Source: Parapusillimonas sp013416435
GTDB lineage: Bacteria; Pseudomonadota; Gammaproteobacteria; Burkholderiales; Burkholderiaceae_B
Direction: 5' to 3'
DNA: 64,000 bases
NCBI RefSeq assembly: GCF_052180245.1
Contig: NZ_CP197474.1
Coordinates: 3,224,001 to 3,288,000 of the forward strand
Both the position numbers and the translations under genes were made by a program. Shown here piece after piece: positions 48,346 to 57,993 of the stretch (position 1 is its first letter; every line of letters begins with the position of its first letter). The notes under the pieces were generated by a model that was not told where the DNA came from, did no database searches, and saw only the letters and a program-made list of their open reading frames with translations.

Positions 48346-49503
48346 ATGTCCAATTTTGTTGTTGACCGGATTCGTATCGCATGCTTACGCTACGCCGCCG
48401 CTTGCCTGGTAATTTGCCTGGCCGGGCTGCTATCGGCCTGCAGCCTTTCTCCGGGCATGTACATGGGTCCTCCTCAGGCAGTCGCCAAGTCCCTGGAAGA
48501 CGCTGGCGCCCCGCCGGGGGCCCTGATGACGATCACGCCAGAGCTGATCAGCCAACAAAAGGCAGCACTGGCCACCGCTACACAGCAGGACGTCGAAGGG
48601 CTGTTCGGTATCGGGAAGGCATACAAGATCGGCTCCGGCGATATTCTCAATATAACGGTGTGGGGACACCCAGAGCTGACCACGGTATCCGCCAACCTCG
48701 AAGCGGCGGCGGATCCATCCACCCGTCCACCCACCATCGGCGATGGTTATAACGTCTGCCATGACGGCTTGATCCAGTTTCCTTTCATAGGCGCCATAAA
48801 GGTCGCCGGCCTCACGGAATACGAAGCAAGGTCACTGCTCACCCGGCGTCTGGCGCCGTATATTACCGACCCGCAACTGACGGTGCGCATCAAAGCCTAT
48901 CGCAACGGCCGCGTGTATATCGATGGGGAAGTACGGACGCCCGGTCTGCAAACCATGGACGACATCCCCCTGACCCTGCCCGAAGCCATCAACCGCGCGG
49001 GCGGATTCACTCCCGCCGCGGATCGCTCCTCGATCATCCTGACACGCCATGGCGCCACGACGCGCATCAACCTTCCGCAATTGATCAGCACCGGAATCAA
49101 TCCCACCAGAATATTGCTGGAAAGCGGTGATCTCCTGCGGGTCGTCAGCCGTGAAGAATCAAAAGTCTTTGTACTGGGGGACGTCGTGGAGCCCCGCTCC
49201 CAGCCCTTGCATGACGGCCGCCTGACTTTGAGCGACGCGTTGGGCGAAGCCAAGGGCGTGAATCCCGCAGCCGCCGACCCGCGCCAGATTTACGTCATAC
49301 GCGGAGGCGCCGGAAGCCGGCCCGAAATCTATCATCTCGATGCCAGCTCACCGACGGCCTTTGTGCTTGCCAATGGATTTTTCCTGCAGGCACGCGACAT
49401 CGTGTTTGTGGACCCGGCCCCCGTCGTCCGCTGGAATCGCGTGATCAGCATGCTGCTTCCCAGCTACGGCGTCGTCTACAGCACCCGGGAAATAACCCGA
49501 TGA
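48346..49503 (+). CDS. Polysaccharide export outer-membrane lipoprotein (Wza/KpsD-like)
   Basis: 385 residues from ATG 48346, with signal peptide and lipobox LLSAC. A Poly_export domain (YKIGSGDILNITVWGHPELT, DGLIQFPFIGAIKVAGLTEYEARSLLTRRLAPYITDPQLTVRI) and SLBB-type repeats (RVYIDGEVRTPGLQTMDDIPLTLPEAINRAGG; KVFVLGDVVEPRSQPL) follow. It should form the outer-membrane export pore. It overlaps the tyrosine kinase gene by 4 bp. No Shine-Dalgarno is obvious, so the start is approximate. Confidence 0.92.
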   Translation: MSNFVVDRIRIACLRYAAACLVICLAGLLSACSLSPGMYMGPPQAVAKSLEDAGAPPGALMTITPELISQQKAALATATQQDVEGLFGIGKAYKIGSGDILNITVWGHPELTTVSANLEAAADPSTRPPTIGDGYNVCHDGLIQFPFIGAIKVAGLTEYEARSLLTRRLAPYITDPQLTVRIKAYRNGRVYIDGEVRTPGLQTMDDIPLTLPEAINRAGGFTPAADRSSIILTRHGATTRINLPQLISTGINPTRILLESGDLLRVVSREESKVFVLGDVVEPRSQPLHDGRLTLSDALGEAKGVNPAAADPRQIYVIRGGAGSRPEIYHLDASSPTAFVLANGFFLQARDIVFVDPAPVVRWNRVISMLLPSYGVVYSTREITR

Positions 49504-51776
49504 GCGGGTCGCCATCGCACGCCGGCTCGCACGTGCTGGCCACTTCCGCATCAGTCGAAGGTTCAAACCGCATGAGCACTTTCCATCGCAACGCAAACGT
49601 CTCTTCGCCGGAACCTTACGACGACATCAATTTTCGCGGCCTTCTCGATGTGGTGCTGGAGGCTCGATGGCTGATTCTGGCCATCACATCACTTGTTCTT
49701 CTCGCAGGAGCAGCTTACGCGTACTTGAGTCCGCCCATCTACCGTGCCGACACATTGATACAAGTCGAACAAACTCAGGGCACCGCCAATAACATGCTTG
49801 ACCAGTTGGCCAATGTATTCAATGTGCAGACTCCCGCCTCGGCAGAGATGGAAATCCTCCGGTCGCGCTTGGTCGTGGGACAAGCGGCGGACGCCTTGCA
49901 GCTGTATGTCACGGCACACCCGAAATACCTGCCTGTCGTCGGTTCATGGCTGGCGAGCCGCGCAACGCAGTTGACGGAGCCCGGACTCCTGGGTTTCGGA
50001 GGATACGTATGGGGTACTGAATCCATACAAGTGGAGCAACTGACGGTGCCTCCGGGTCTGGAGGGTCAGCACTTTATGCTGCGCACCACAGAGACCGGGT
50101 ACGAACTGCTCGTTCCTGGTCACGGCAAGGTGGTTGAAGGCAAGACAGGCACCTTGAGCAAGTTCCATATAGACGGACAGCCGGCCGCCATTCTGGTCAA
50201 CAGCCTGCATGCCGAACCCGGGGCCGAATTCGCCATCGTGCGCCGCTCTCGCCTGAACGTGATCCAGGACCTGCAGGACAGCCTGGCGATCGCCGAAAAA
50301 GGGAAGCCGTCGGGAGTGCTGTCCATCAGTCTCGAGGGGACAAACCCCACTCATATCACTCAGATCCTGAACGCGGTCGGCGCAGCTTACGTACGACAAA
50401 ATATAGAGCGCAGGTCGGCGGAAGCGGAAAAGTCGCTCGCATTCCTGAACGACTTCTTACCGCAGCTTAAACAACAAATGGAAGAGTCCGAACGGAAATA
50501 CACCCAGTTTCGTGATCGCCACGGCACCTTCGATTTGACCACTCAAGGCACACTGACGCTCAATACGTCGGCGAGCCTTCAAACGCAGCTGCTCGAGCTG
50601 GAACAAAAATACCGTGATCTTTCATCCAGATTTGCGCCGGCCCATCCAAGCGTTCGCGTCATCGAGGAACAGATCAGCGCAGTCAAGGACGAAATCGCCA
50701 AGCTGGCCGGCCGTATCAAGACTTTGCCCGATCTGGAACAACAGCTGCTCACATTGGTTCGCGACGTCAAGGTCAATGGCGAACTGTACGCAAGCCTGCT
50801 CAATAGCGCCCAGCAGCTGCGCCTGATCAAGGAAGGCAAGGTGGGAAATGTTCGCGTTGTCGACACGGCCGCCCTGCCCCAGCAAGCTATCAAGCCAAAT
50901 CGTCCATTAGCCATGACGATCGCGTCGATCCTCGGCCTGGCGCTGGGCATCGGCGTGGCTTTGCTGCGCAACATGCTGCGCACAGGAATCAGGCATCCCA
51001 GCGAAATAGAGTCACACCTTGGCTTGCCCGTGTTTGCGGCCATTCCGCACTCCGCTCCCCAAGTCAAATTGCAGTCATTGATACAGGAGCACGTTTCGGG
51101 CAAGCATTTGCTGGTGAATACCGCTAGCCAAGACCCTGCCATTGAGAGCTTGCGCAGTCTACGTACAGCGCTGCAATTCGCCATGCAGGAGGCGCCCAAC
51201 AACATCGTGCTCTTGACCAGCCCCACACCCAACACCGGAAAATCGTTTGTCAGCGTGAACTTTGCCGCCGTACTGGGTGCAGCCGGAAAGAGAGTGCTGC
51301 TTATCGATGCCGACCTGCGTCGAGGCCATATCAATCAGTACTTCGGGCTGGAGCGTCGAGGCGGCTTGAGCGAGCTGGCCAGCGGACGCCTATCGCTGGA
51401 ACAAGCATTGCGTGAAAGCGTGATGCCAAATCTGGACCTCATCACTTCGGGGACTCTGCCTCCCAATCCGGCGGAACTGCTGCAGTCGGAACCTGTCGCG
51501 CAGATTCTTGAGAAGGCATCCGCACAATACGATGTGGTGCTACTGGATTGCGCTCCTATCTTGGCGGTGTCCGACGCCATGGCGTTGGCGCCGCAGGCGG
51601 GAACCGTCTTCTTGCTGGCGCGTACCCGCATTTCGACCATCGCGGAGCTGGAAGAGTCCGCCAAGCGTCTGCGCCAGGTCGGCGCAGACGCCAGAGGCGT
51701 ACTTCTGAATGACCTGTCACTGAACAGCCGAGGCTACGGCACCCCACTCTATCCATACTCGAACTATGGAGCTTAG
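49500..51776 (+). CDS. Polysaccharide co-polymerase / tyrosine autokinase (Wzc-like)
   Basis: 758 residues. A Wzz domain (residues about 40-480) between two transmembrane segments (WLILAITSLVLLAGAAYAYL; LAMTIASILGLALGIGVALL), with a periplasmic coiled coil, is followed by the cytoplasmic BY-kinase: Walker A SPTPNTGKS (about 575-583), Walker A' LLIDADLRRG and Walker B VVLLDCAP. The C-terminal tail RGYGTPLYPYSNYGA carries the tyrosine cluster for autophosphorylation. It controls chain length and export of the polysaccharide together with the Wza-like pore. Confidence 0.93.
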   Translation: MSGSPSHAGSHVLATSASVEGSNRMSTFHRNANVSSPEPYDDINFRGLLDVVLEARWLILAITSLVLLAGAAYAYLSPPIYRADTLIQVEQTQGTANNMLDQLANVFNVQTPASAEMEILRSRLVVGQAADALQLYVTAHPKYLPVVGSWLASRATQLTEPGLLGFGGYVWGTESIQVEQLTVPPGLEGQHFMLRTTETGYELLVPGHGKVVEGKTGTLSKFHIDGQPAAILVNSLHAEPGAEFAIVRRSRLNVIQDLQDSLAIAEKGKPSGVLSISLEGTNPTHITQILNAVGAAYVRQNIERRSAEAEKSLAFLNDFLPQLKQQMEESERKYTQFRDRHGTFDLTTQGTLTLNTSASLQTQLLELEQKYRDLSSRFAPAHPSVRVIEEQISAVKDEIAKLAGRIKTLPDLEQQLLTLVRDVKVNGELYASLLNSAQQLRLIKEGKVGNVRVVDTAALPQQAIKPNRPLAMTIASILGLALGIGVALLRNMLRTGIRHPSEIESHLGLPVFAAIPHSAPQVKLQSLIQEHVSGKHLLVNTASQDPAIESLRSLRTALQFAMQEAPNNIVLLTSPTPNTGKSFVSVNFAAVLGAAGKRVLLIDADLRRGHINQYFGLERRGGLSELASGRLSLEQALRESVMPNLDLITSGTLPPNPAELLQSEPVAQILEKASAQYDVVLLDCAPILAVSDAMALAPQAGTVFLLARTRISTIAELEESAKRLRQVGADARGVLLNDLSLNSRGYGTPLYPYSNYGA

Positions 51777-51785
51777 CGAGCCAAT

Positions 51786-52730
51786 ATGAAGAACTTCGCC
51801 CTGATCGGAGCGGCCGGCTATATCGCTCCGCGCCATATGCAAGCCATTAAGGCGACCGGCAACAACTTGGTTGCCGCCCTGGATTTGAATGACTCAGTGG
51901 GCATCATCGACAGTCACTTCCCAAGCGCCGACTTCTTCACCGAGTTCGAGCGCTTTGATCGGCATATAGACAAGATGCGCCGCGCCAATCACACCAAACG
52001 CATCGACTACGTATCGATTTGTTCTCCCAACTATCTGCACGATTCGCATATGCGCTTCGCGCTGCGATCGGACGCCGACGCAATCTGCGAGAAGCCGCTG
52101 GTGCTCAATCCATGGAATATCGACGGGCTGCTCGAACTCGAGCGCGATACCGGCCACAAGGTCAATACCATCTTGCAGCTGCGCGTCCATCCGTCCATTG
52201 TGGCCCTACGCGAGAAAGTACAGACAGACCCACGCGACACCAAGCACGAGGTCGACCTCACCTACATCACTTCGCGCGGCCATTGGTATTTGCGATCCTG
52301 GAAGGGCGACCTGAAGAAGTCAGGGGGGATTGCAACCAATATCGGCGTGCATTTCTTCGATATGTTGCACTTCATTTTCGGTGATCTGCAGCACAACGTC
52401 GTACATCACTCATCCGACACGAAAGCCGCCGGCTATCTCGAGTACAAGCACGCCAGGGCCCGCTGGTTCCTGTCGGTCGACGTGGACGACGTACCGCAGG
52501 CGCAGCAGGCCGCCGGGCAGCGCACGTATCGTTCCATCACTGTCGACGGTGAGGAGATCGAGTTCTCCGGAGGCTTCAATGACCTGCATATCCGCAGTTA
52601 CGAAGAGATCCTGCAAGGACGCGGCTACGGTCTGGAAGACAACCGCTGCGCCATCACCACGGTCGCCACGATTCGAAACGCCGCGCAGGCGCCTTTGCTG
52701 GGCGACTACCATCCGTTCCTGAAAAAATGA
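51786..52730 (+). CDS. wlbA: UDP-GlcNAcA 3-dehydrogenase (WlbA/WbpB type, Gfo/Idh/MocA family)
   Basis: 314 residues. N-terminal Rossmann motif MKNFALIGAAGYIAPRHMQAIK, the catalytic E-K-P in AICEKPLVLNPWNIDGL, and the substrate-region LRVHPSIVALRE and GGIATNIGVHFFDMLHFIFG. WlbA oxidises UDP-N-acetylglucosaminuronate at C3 using NAD. It is followed by its pathway partners: the acetyltransferase (4-bp overlap) and aminotransferase. Together they make UDP-2,3-diacetamido-uronate. Confidence 0.92.
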   Translation: MKNFALIGAAGYIAPRHMQAIKATGNNLVAALDLNDSVGIIDSHFPSADFFTEFERFDRHIDKMRRANHTKRIDYVSICSPNYLHDSHMRFALRSDADAICEKPLVLNPWNIDGLLELERDTGHKVNTILQLRVHPSIVALREKVQTDPRDTKHEVDLTYITSRGHWYLRSWKGDLKKSGGIATNIGVHFFDMLHFIFGDLQHNVVHHSSDTKAAGYLEYKHARARWFLSVDVDDVPQAQQAAGQRTYRSITVDGEEIEFSGGFNDLHIRSYEEILQGRGYGLEDNRCAITTVATIRNAAQAPLLGDYHPFLKK

Positions 52731-53314
52731 ACTACTACCAGCATCCGAGCGCCATCGTCGATGAGGGCGCGCAAATTGGAGAGGGCTCCCGCATATGGCA
52801 CTTCACGCATGTCTGTGGCGGCGCACGCGTGGGCGCGCGGGTATCCATGGGGCAAAACGTCTATGTCGGCAATCAGGTCATCATCGGAAACGACTGCAAG
52901 ATCCAGAACAACGTATCGGTGTTCGATGGCGTTACTTTGGAAGACGGCGTTTTTTGCGGCCCCAGCGTGGTCTTTACCAACGTCTATAACCCACGCTCGT
53001 TGATAGAGCGGAAGAATGAGTATCGCGACACTCTTGTCAAAAAGGGTGCGACGCTCGGTGCGAACAGCACGATCATCTGCGGCGTGACCATAGGCCGGTT
53101 TGCTTTTATCGGTGCCGGCGCGGTCGTCAACCAGGATGTCCCCGAGTACGGCTTGATGGCAGGCGTGCCGGCGCGGCAGATCGGCTGGATGAGCGAATTC
53201 GGCGAACAGCTGGCTCTGCCGCTCAATGGCGGCGGCGTGGCGATTTGCCCGCATACCAACGCACGCTATGTCCTCAATGGCAATCAAATAAGCAAACAGG
53301 ATCCGCAGCCATGA
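52727..53314 (+). CDS. wlbB: UDP-3-amino-GlcNAcA N-acetyltransferase (WlbB/WbpD type)
   Basis: 195 residues of left-handed beta-helix hexapeptide repeats, beginning HPSAIVDEGAQIGEGSRIWHFTHVCGGARVG, with NVYVGNQVIIGNDCKIQNNVSVFDGV and GVFCGPSVVFTNVYNPRS. This is the usual WbpD/WlbB protein that acetylates the 3-amino group. Its stop overlaps the aminotransferase ATG as ATGA. Confidence 0.92.
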   Translation: MNYYQHPSAIVDEGAQIGEGSRIWHFTHVCGGARVGARVSMGQNVYVGNQVIIGNDCKIQNNVSVFDGVTLEDGVFCGPSVVFTNVYNPRSLIERKNEYRDTLVKKGATLGANSTIICGVTIGRFAFIGAGAVVNQDVPEYGLMAGVPARQIGWMSEFGEQLALPLNGGGVAICPHTNARYVLNGNQISKQDPQP

Positions 53315-54441
53315 TCGACTTCATAGACCTGAAATCCCAGCAAGCCCGCATCAAAGAAAAAATAGATGCCGGCATTCAACGCGTATTGACCCATGGCCAG
53401 TACATCCTGGGACCGGAGGTCGCCGAACTGGAAGAAAAGCTCGCCGCTTTCGTCGGTGCCCGGTACTGCATCACCTGCGCCAACGGCACCGATGCGCTTC
53501 AAATTGCGCAGATGGCACTGGGCATTGGCCCCCAAGATGAAGTCATCACGCCTGGCTTCACTTATATCGCGACTACCGAAACCGTTGCGCTGCTGGGAGC
53601 CAAGCCCGTATATGTGGATATAGACCCTCGCACCTACAACCTGGACCCGTCGCTTCTGGAGGCCGCCATCAGCCCGCGTACCAAAGCCATCATTCCGGTG
53701 TCGCTATATGGGCAGTGCGCCGACATGGACGCCATCAACGCCGTGGCCGGCAAGCACGGCATACCAGTCATCGAGGACGCCGCGCAAAGTTTCGGCGCCC
53801 GCTACAAAGACCGGCGCTCATGCAACCTAAGCACCATTGCATGCACCAGCTTCTTTCCCAGCAAGCCATTGGGCTGCTACGGCGATGGAGGCGCCCTCTT
53901 CACCAACGACGCGGCACTTGCCAAGGTACTGAGGCAAATCGCCCGCCATGGCCAGGAACGCCGCTATCACCATATTCGCTTAGGCGTAAACAGCCGGCTG
54001 GACACCCTTCAAGCCGCCATCCTGCTGCCCAAGCTGGAAATCCTGAACGAAGAGATCGCGCTGCGCGGCCAGGTGGCGCTGTCCTACAACGACCTGCTTC
54101 AGGATGCGGGTGTCGACTCCACGCCTTATACGGAATCCCACAATGTCAGCGTATTCGCCCAGTACACCATACGCGTGCCGGATCGCGAGCGGATACAGGC
54201 GCATCTGCAGCGAGCCGGCGTTCCCACAGCGGTTCATTACCCGATTCCCCTGAACATGCAGCCCGCCGTCGCCGACAGCGCGGCACGGCTGCCTGTGGGC
54301 GACAAGGCGGCGGAGCAGGTGCTCAGCCTGCCGATGCATCCATATTTGAGCGTGCAGCAACAGCGGTTGATTTCAAGCGCCTTGGAAGCTGCATTATCCA
54401 GTTTGGATCACGACCTTTCCATAGCAAGCAATATTGAATGA
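53311..54441 (+). CDS. wlbC: UDP-3-oxo-GlcNAcA aminotransferase (WlbC/WbpE type, DegT/DnrJ/EryC1 family)
   Basis: 376 residues from ATG 53311. DegT family motifs: GQYILGPEVAELEEKLAAFVGARYCITCANGTDALQ, EDAAQSFGARYKDRR and the PLP lysine in SFFPSKPLGCYGDGGAL. It aminates the 3-keto sugar with glutamate. The three wlb genes follow each other with overlaps; the UDP-GlcNAc dehydrogenase (wbpA) and the 2-epimerase (wbpI) are not in this window. Confidence 0.93.
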   Translation: MIDFIDLKSQQARIKEKIDAGIQRVLTHGQYILGPEVAELEEKLAAFVGARYCITCANGTDALQIAQMALGIGPQDEVITPGFTYIATTETVALLGAKPVYVDIDPRTYNLDPSLLEAAISPRTKAIIPVSLYGQCADMDAINAVAGKHGIPVIEDAAQSFGARYKDRRSCNLSTIACTSFFPSKPLGCYGDGGALFTNDAALAKVLRQIARHGQERRYHHIRLGVNSRLDTLQAAILLPKLEILNEEIALRGQVALSYNDLLQDAGVDSTPYTESHNVSVFAQYTIRVPDRERIQAHLQRAGVPTAVHYPIPLNMQPAVADSAARLPVGDKAAEQVLSLPMHPYLSVQQQRLISSALEAALSSLDHDLSIASNIE

Positions 54442-55397
54442 AAGACGCAAAAGCAATCTATCGTGCGCTTTGCGACACCGAGGCCTCGATTCCACTCTTT
54501 AGCAGCGCATGGTGGCTGGACGCGGTGGCCGGGAACAGCAACTGGGACGTGGCATTGGTGGAGAAGAATGGGGCCGTCATCGCTGCCATGCCATATGTCA
54601 TGAGAAAAAGACTTGGATTCAAATTGTTGACACAACCGCCTCTGACTCAAACGCTGGGGCCTTGGCTGAGAATCGACACCACAAAAAGCGCCACACGGCT
54701 TAGCCGGCAGAAAGAAATGATGGACGCGTTGATCGCCCGCTTGCCGCCTTTTGACCATTATATTCAGCGGTGGCATTACTCGAATACGAACTGGCTACCC
54801 TTTTATTGGTCGGGTTTTGAACAAACGACCCGCTATACATATGTCATTGAAGATCTTTCAGACCTGGACGTAGTGCTTTCAGGCTTTTCGCCAAGCAAGC
54901 GACGAAACATCAGAAAAGCCGAAAAAATCGTTGACGTTGCATTCGATATACCGGCAGAGCTGTTCTACAACAACCACAAAATGATCCTGAGCCAACAGAA
55001 TGCAAAGATTTCCTATGCTTTCGACGTATTCAAGCGTATGTACGACCGTGGGTACGAGCGCAAACAGGCATGCACGATTGCAGCATATGGTAAAGACAGA
55101 ATCTTGCATGCGGCGCTTTTTCTAGTGTGGGACCAAAATAGTGCCTACAACTTGATCAGCACCATAGACCATCGTTACAGGAACAGTGGCGCGGCTTCTT
55201 TGCTGTTTCGTGAGGCACTGAAGCACGTCTCGACCAAAGCCAAGAGGTTTGACTTCGAAGGCAGCATGATACAGCCCGTTGAGCGCTCGTACCGGCAATT
55301 CAATACCGTGCAGGTACCCTATTTTTCCGTTTCAAAGACCCCGTCAAAGCTATATGCGCTGGGAAAGTTCGTGAAGTCCCTGCGACCCGCTCGCTGA
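54438..55397 (+). CDS. GNAT-fold acyltransferase (FemAB-like), polysaccharide locus
   Basis: 319 residues, overlapping the aminotransferase by 4 bp. SAWWLDAVAGNSNWDVALVEKNGAVIAAMPYVM and the C-terminal FEGSMIQPVERSYRQFN are characteristic of FemAB/CelD-like acetyl or aminoacyl transferases that decorate exopolysaccharides. The gene begins the AT-richer, less optimally coded part of the locus. The donor and target sugar are unknown. Confidence 0.78.
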   Translation: MKDAKAIYRALCDTEASIPLFSSAWWLDAVAGNSNWDVALVEKNGAVIAAMPYVMRKRLGFKLLTQPPLTQTLGPWLRIDTTKSATRLSRQKEMMDALIARLPPFDHYIQRWHYSNTNWLPFYWSGFEQTTRYTYVIEDLSDLDVVLSGFSPSKRRNIRKAEKIVDVAFDIPAELFYNNHKMILSQQNAKISYAFDVFKRMYDRGYERKQACTIAAYGKDRILHAALFLVWDQNSAYNLISTIDHRYRNSGAASLLFREALKHVSTKAKRFDFEGSMIQPVERSYRQFNTVQVPYFSVSKTPSKLYALGKFVKSLRPAR

Positions 55398-55429
55398 CTG
55401 GGCAAGCATGTGTCAAGCAGAATAAGAAA

Positions 55430-56806
55430 ATGACAGACATCCAAATGAACAAAATACACACGCATCACACCCGCACGGCCCTTGATTGGTTGCAGTCAAT
55501 TTTGTTCGAACGTTTTGGCCACGTATTCACGATGTCGCAATCAATGGGTTATACCAACCTATCGATACCTTTTAGTCGTTCAGCCATCCGCATAGCATCC
55601 AATTTACGCACATTCATCCGTACTGACTCCGATCTACCATTTACACAATGGGATGGCGCCAATGAGGGTTGGGACACTCCTTTGGACCGGCCGCTGCCGG
55701 CACCAGGGTCGGCCAGCTTACGGTCTCCATTAATAGAAAAAGACAAGCAGGGAGTCACTATCCATTACGACATACTTGGCCTCGCCTACTGGATGCTGTC
55801 TCGCCAGGAAGAGGTCGGGCGCAGCGATCTGGATCTTCACGGGCGCTTCCCCGCCACTGCATCCCATGCATACAAGCATGGCTATCTGGAGCGTCCAGTC
55901 GTTGATGAATGGCTGGACATACTTGGCCAAGTCATCAAACGACTTTGGCCCTCATTGAAACAACTCGAGCATCGGTTCTCGATCCAGGTGTCGCACGACG
56001 TCGATGGGGTCGGAGTGTATAGCTTTTCCAGCGGCATGCAACTCGTTCGCAAGATGGCAGGCGACGTACTGAAGCGACATGACATCATTCAGGCACTGAA
56101 AACGCCTAGGCTCTGGTGGGAATCACGAGAACGACTGCACCCGGACGATCCCTACAATACCTTTGACTGGATTATGGATGCCTCGGAGAGTCATGGCCTG
56201 GTCAGCGCGTTCTACTTCATGTGCGGTCGAACAGATTTGACGAAGGATGCACGGTACGAAGTCGAGCATCCTTCTATCCGGGACTTAATGCGCCGGATTC
56301 ACGCTCGCGGCCATAACATCGGTCTGCATCCCAGCTATAACGCCTATCGGTATCCCCATGTGATCGCTGCCGAAGCAGCGCGGCTAAAACGTTTGTGCCA
56401 GGAAGAAAAAATCGAGCAATATGCATGGGGCGGTCGGATGCATTATCTCCGTTGGGAAACGCCGACGACCTTGCATGGCTGGGAACAAGCAGGCATGAAC
56501 TACGACAGCTCCCTTAGCTATGCAGATCATCCGGGCTTCCGTTGCGGTACATGTTTCGAGTACCCGGCTTTCGATCCCGTAATCGGCCAAGCACTTAATT
56601 TGCGTATTCGACCATTGATCGCCATGGAATGCACAGTGATCGCCTCGCGCTATCTGAATTTGGGGACAAGCGCCGCCGCGCGGGCAAAGTTCGTCCAATT
56701 AAAAGATGCCTGCCATGCCGTCAAAGGGTGCTTCACCTTGCTATGGCATAACTCGCATCTCAATAGTCAGCAGGAACGGGATCTTTATATAGACCTGCTT
56801 TCGTAG
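55430..56806 (+). CDS. Polysaccharide deacetylase-like protein
   Basis: 458 residues. An N-terminal domain of unknown function (about 1-170) is followed by a NodB-like fold: SHDVDGVG (catalytic Asp-Asp position) near residue 185, SHGLVSAFYFMCGRTDLT, then HARGHNIGLHPSYNA (metal His) and a C-terminal LLWHNSHL. It may deacetylate the N-acetyl sugar made by the wlb enzymes. Unlike its neighbours it is preceded by a 32-bp gap. Confidence 0.75.
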   Translation: MTDIQMNKIHTHHTRTALDWLQSILFERFGHVFTMSQSMGYTNLSIPFSRSAIRIASNLRTFIRTDSDLPFTQWDGANEGWDTPLDRPLPAPGSASLRSPLIEKDKQGVTIHYDILGLAYWMLSRQEEVGRSDLDLHGRFPATASHAYKHGYLERPVVDEWLDILGQVIKRLWPSLKQLEHRFSIQVSHDVDGVGVYSFSSGMQLVRKMAGDVLKRHDIIQALKTPRLWWESRERLHPDDPYNTFDWIMDASESHGLVSAFYFMCGRTDLTKDARYEVEHPSIRDLMRRIHARGHNIGLHPSYNAYRYPHVIAAEAARLKRLCQEEKIEQYAWGGRMHYLRWETPTTLHGWEQAGMNYDSSLSYADHPGFRCGTCFEYPAFDPVIGQALNLRIRPLIAMECTVIASRYLNLGTSAAARAKFVQLKDACHAVKGCFTLLWHNSHLNSQQERDLYIDLLS

Positions 56807-56852
56807 CTCGACCGACAACAGCACTTGACTGTCATTTTCTACGTGAATTCCT

Positions 56853-57968
56853 ATGAAAGTTCTGCATGCCGCATTCATGCCGACTCCGATTCATGGCATT
56901 GTGAACCAGATGCACTGGGAACAAATAGCGGCCCGCAAGAACAATATGAACTGGGCCACAAGGCTTTTTTGCCCCGACACAACTCACCCATCCAGCGATG
57001 TCTTCGTTGCAGCAAAAGCGGTAAGTTCCAATCCCGCCCCGCAGATGCGCCACCGGGCAGCGAACTGGATAAAGCTACGCCATGAATACTACCAGTGGAT
57101 CAAAAAACAAGCCGCGCACTATGATGTAGTGCTTCTGCGTTATAGCTCATACGACGCGTTTCAGACCGCATGTATTAGCGGCCTCGGCAGACCGACCTAC
57201 TCGATCCATCATACCCTTGAGATACCGGAGATCAGACACTCCAATCGAGTATTGATACGTTCGGCACAAATCGGCATTGAAAATTTCTTCGGGAAAAAAA
57301 CCTTGAAGGAAGCCGCAGGGCTTATCGGCGTTACTGATGAAATAGTCCGCTACGAAAAAAATCGTATAAACGACCAGAATAAAGCTGCTTATGTTTATCC
57401 TAACGGCGTCTACTACCCGGATGAAAAGCATAAGGAAATTATCGATAGCAGGCGCTCGGTTCCAGAGCTACTGTTCGTTGCCAGCCATTTCGCCGATTGG
57501 CATGGGCTCGATCTTCTATTAGAAAGCCTGCGAAACTCGAGATCCAACTTCATTTTGCATCTGGTGGGCAGCCTGAATCGCCAAGACCAGGCTGAAGCAG
57601 CCGGCGATTCCAGAATAAAAACGTATGGAATCCTGACCAGCGCCGAGATCGGGCTCTTATCGCAAAAGTGCTGGCTGGGCCTGTCATCGTTCGCGTTGCA
57701 CCGTAAAGGCATGCTACAGGCCTGCACTCTGAAAGTCAGGGACTATCTGATGAATGGGCTACCTGTCTATGCCAATTATCACGATGTATTTCCCGCTGCT
57801 TTTCCGTTTTATAAAGTTGGCCCCCCGGATATTGAAAAGATTCTTGAATATGCCTGGCTAATGAGGACTGCCACGCGTGCCGACGTCTCAGGGCAATCCG
57901 AATCATATATTTCAAAGACCTCTCTGGTATCAGCATTGCATGACTGGCTGAAAGCAATGCATTCCTAG
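56853..57968 (+). CDS. Glycosyltransferase (GT4-like, divergent)
   Basis: 371 residues with a GT-B pattern: MKVLHAAFMPTPIHGIVNQMHWEQI at the N-terminus, LIGVTDEIVRYE and YVYPNGVYYPDEKHKEI at the linker (VTxE...PNG motif), LLFVASHFADWHGLDLLLESL and ILTSAEIGLLSQKCWLGLSSFAL in the donor domain. A sugar-transferring enzyme of the cluster. Base composition is AT-rich relative to the first half of the window, suggesting acquisition. Confidence 0.75.
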   Translation: MKVLHAAFMPTPIHGIVNQMHWEQIAARKNNMNWATRLFCPDTTHPSSDVFVAAKAVSSNPAPQMRHRAANWIKLRHEYYQWIKKQAAHYDVVLLRYSSYDAFQTACISGLGRPTYSIHHTLEIPEIRHSNRVLIRSAQIGIENFFGKKTLKEAAGLIGVTDEIVRYEKNRINDQNKAAYVYPNGVYYPDEKHKEIIDSRRSVPELLFVASHFADWHGLDLLLESLRNSRSNFILHLVGSLNRQDQAEAAGDSRIKTYGILTSAEIGLLSQKCWLGLSSFALHRKGMLQACTLKVRDYLMNGLPVYANYHDVFPAAFPFYKVGPPDIEKILEYAWLMRTATRADVSGQSESYISKTSLVSALHDWLKAMHS

Positions 57969-57993
57969 CAGTACCTTATCGACGAGATCCAAT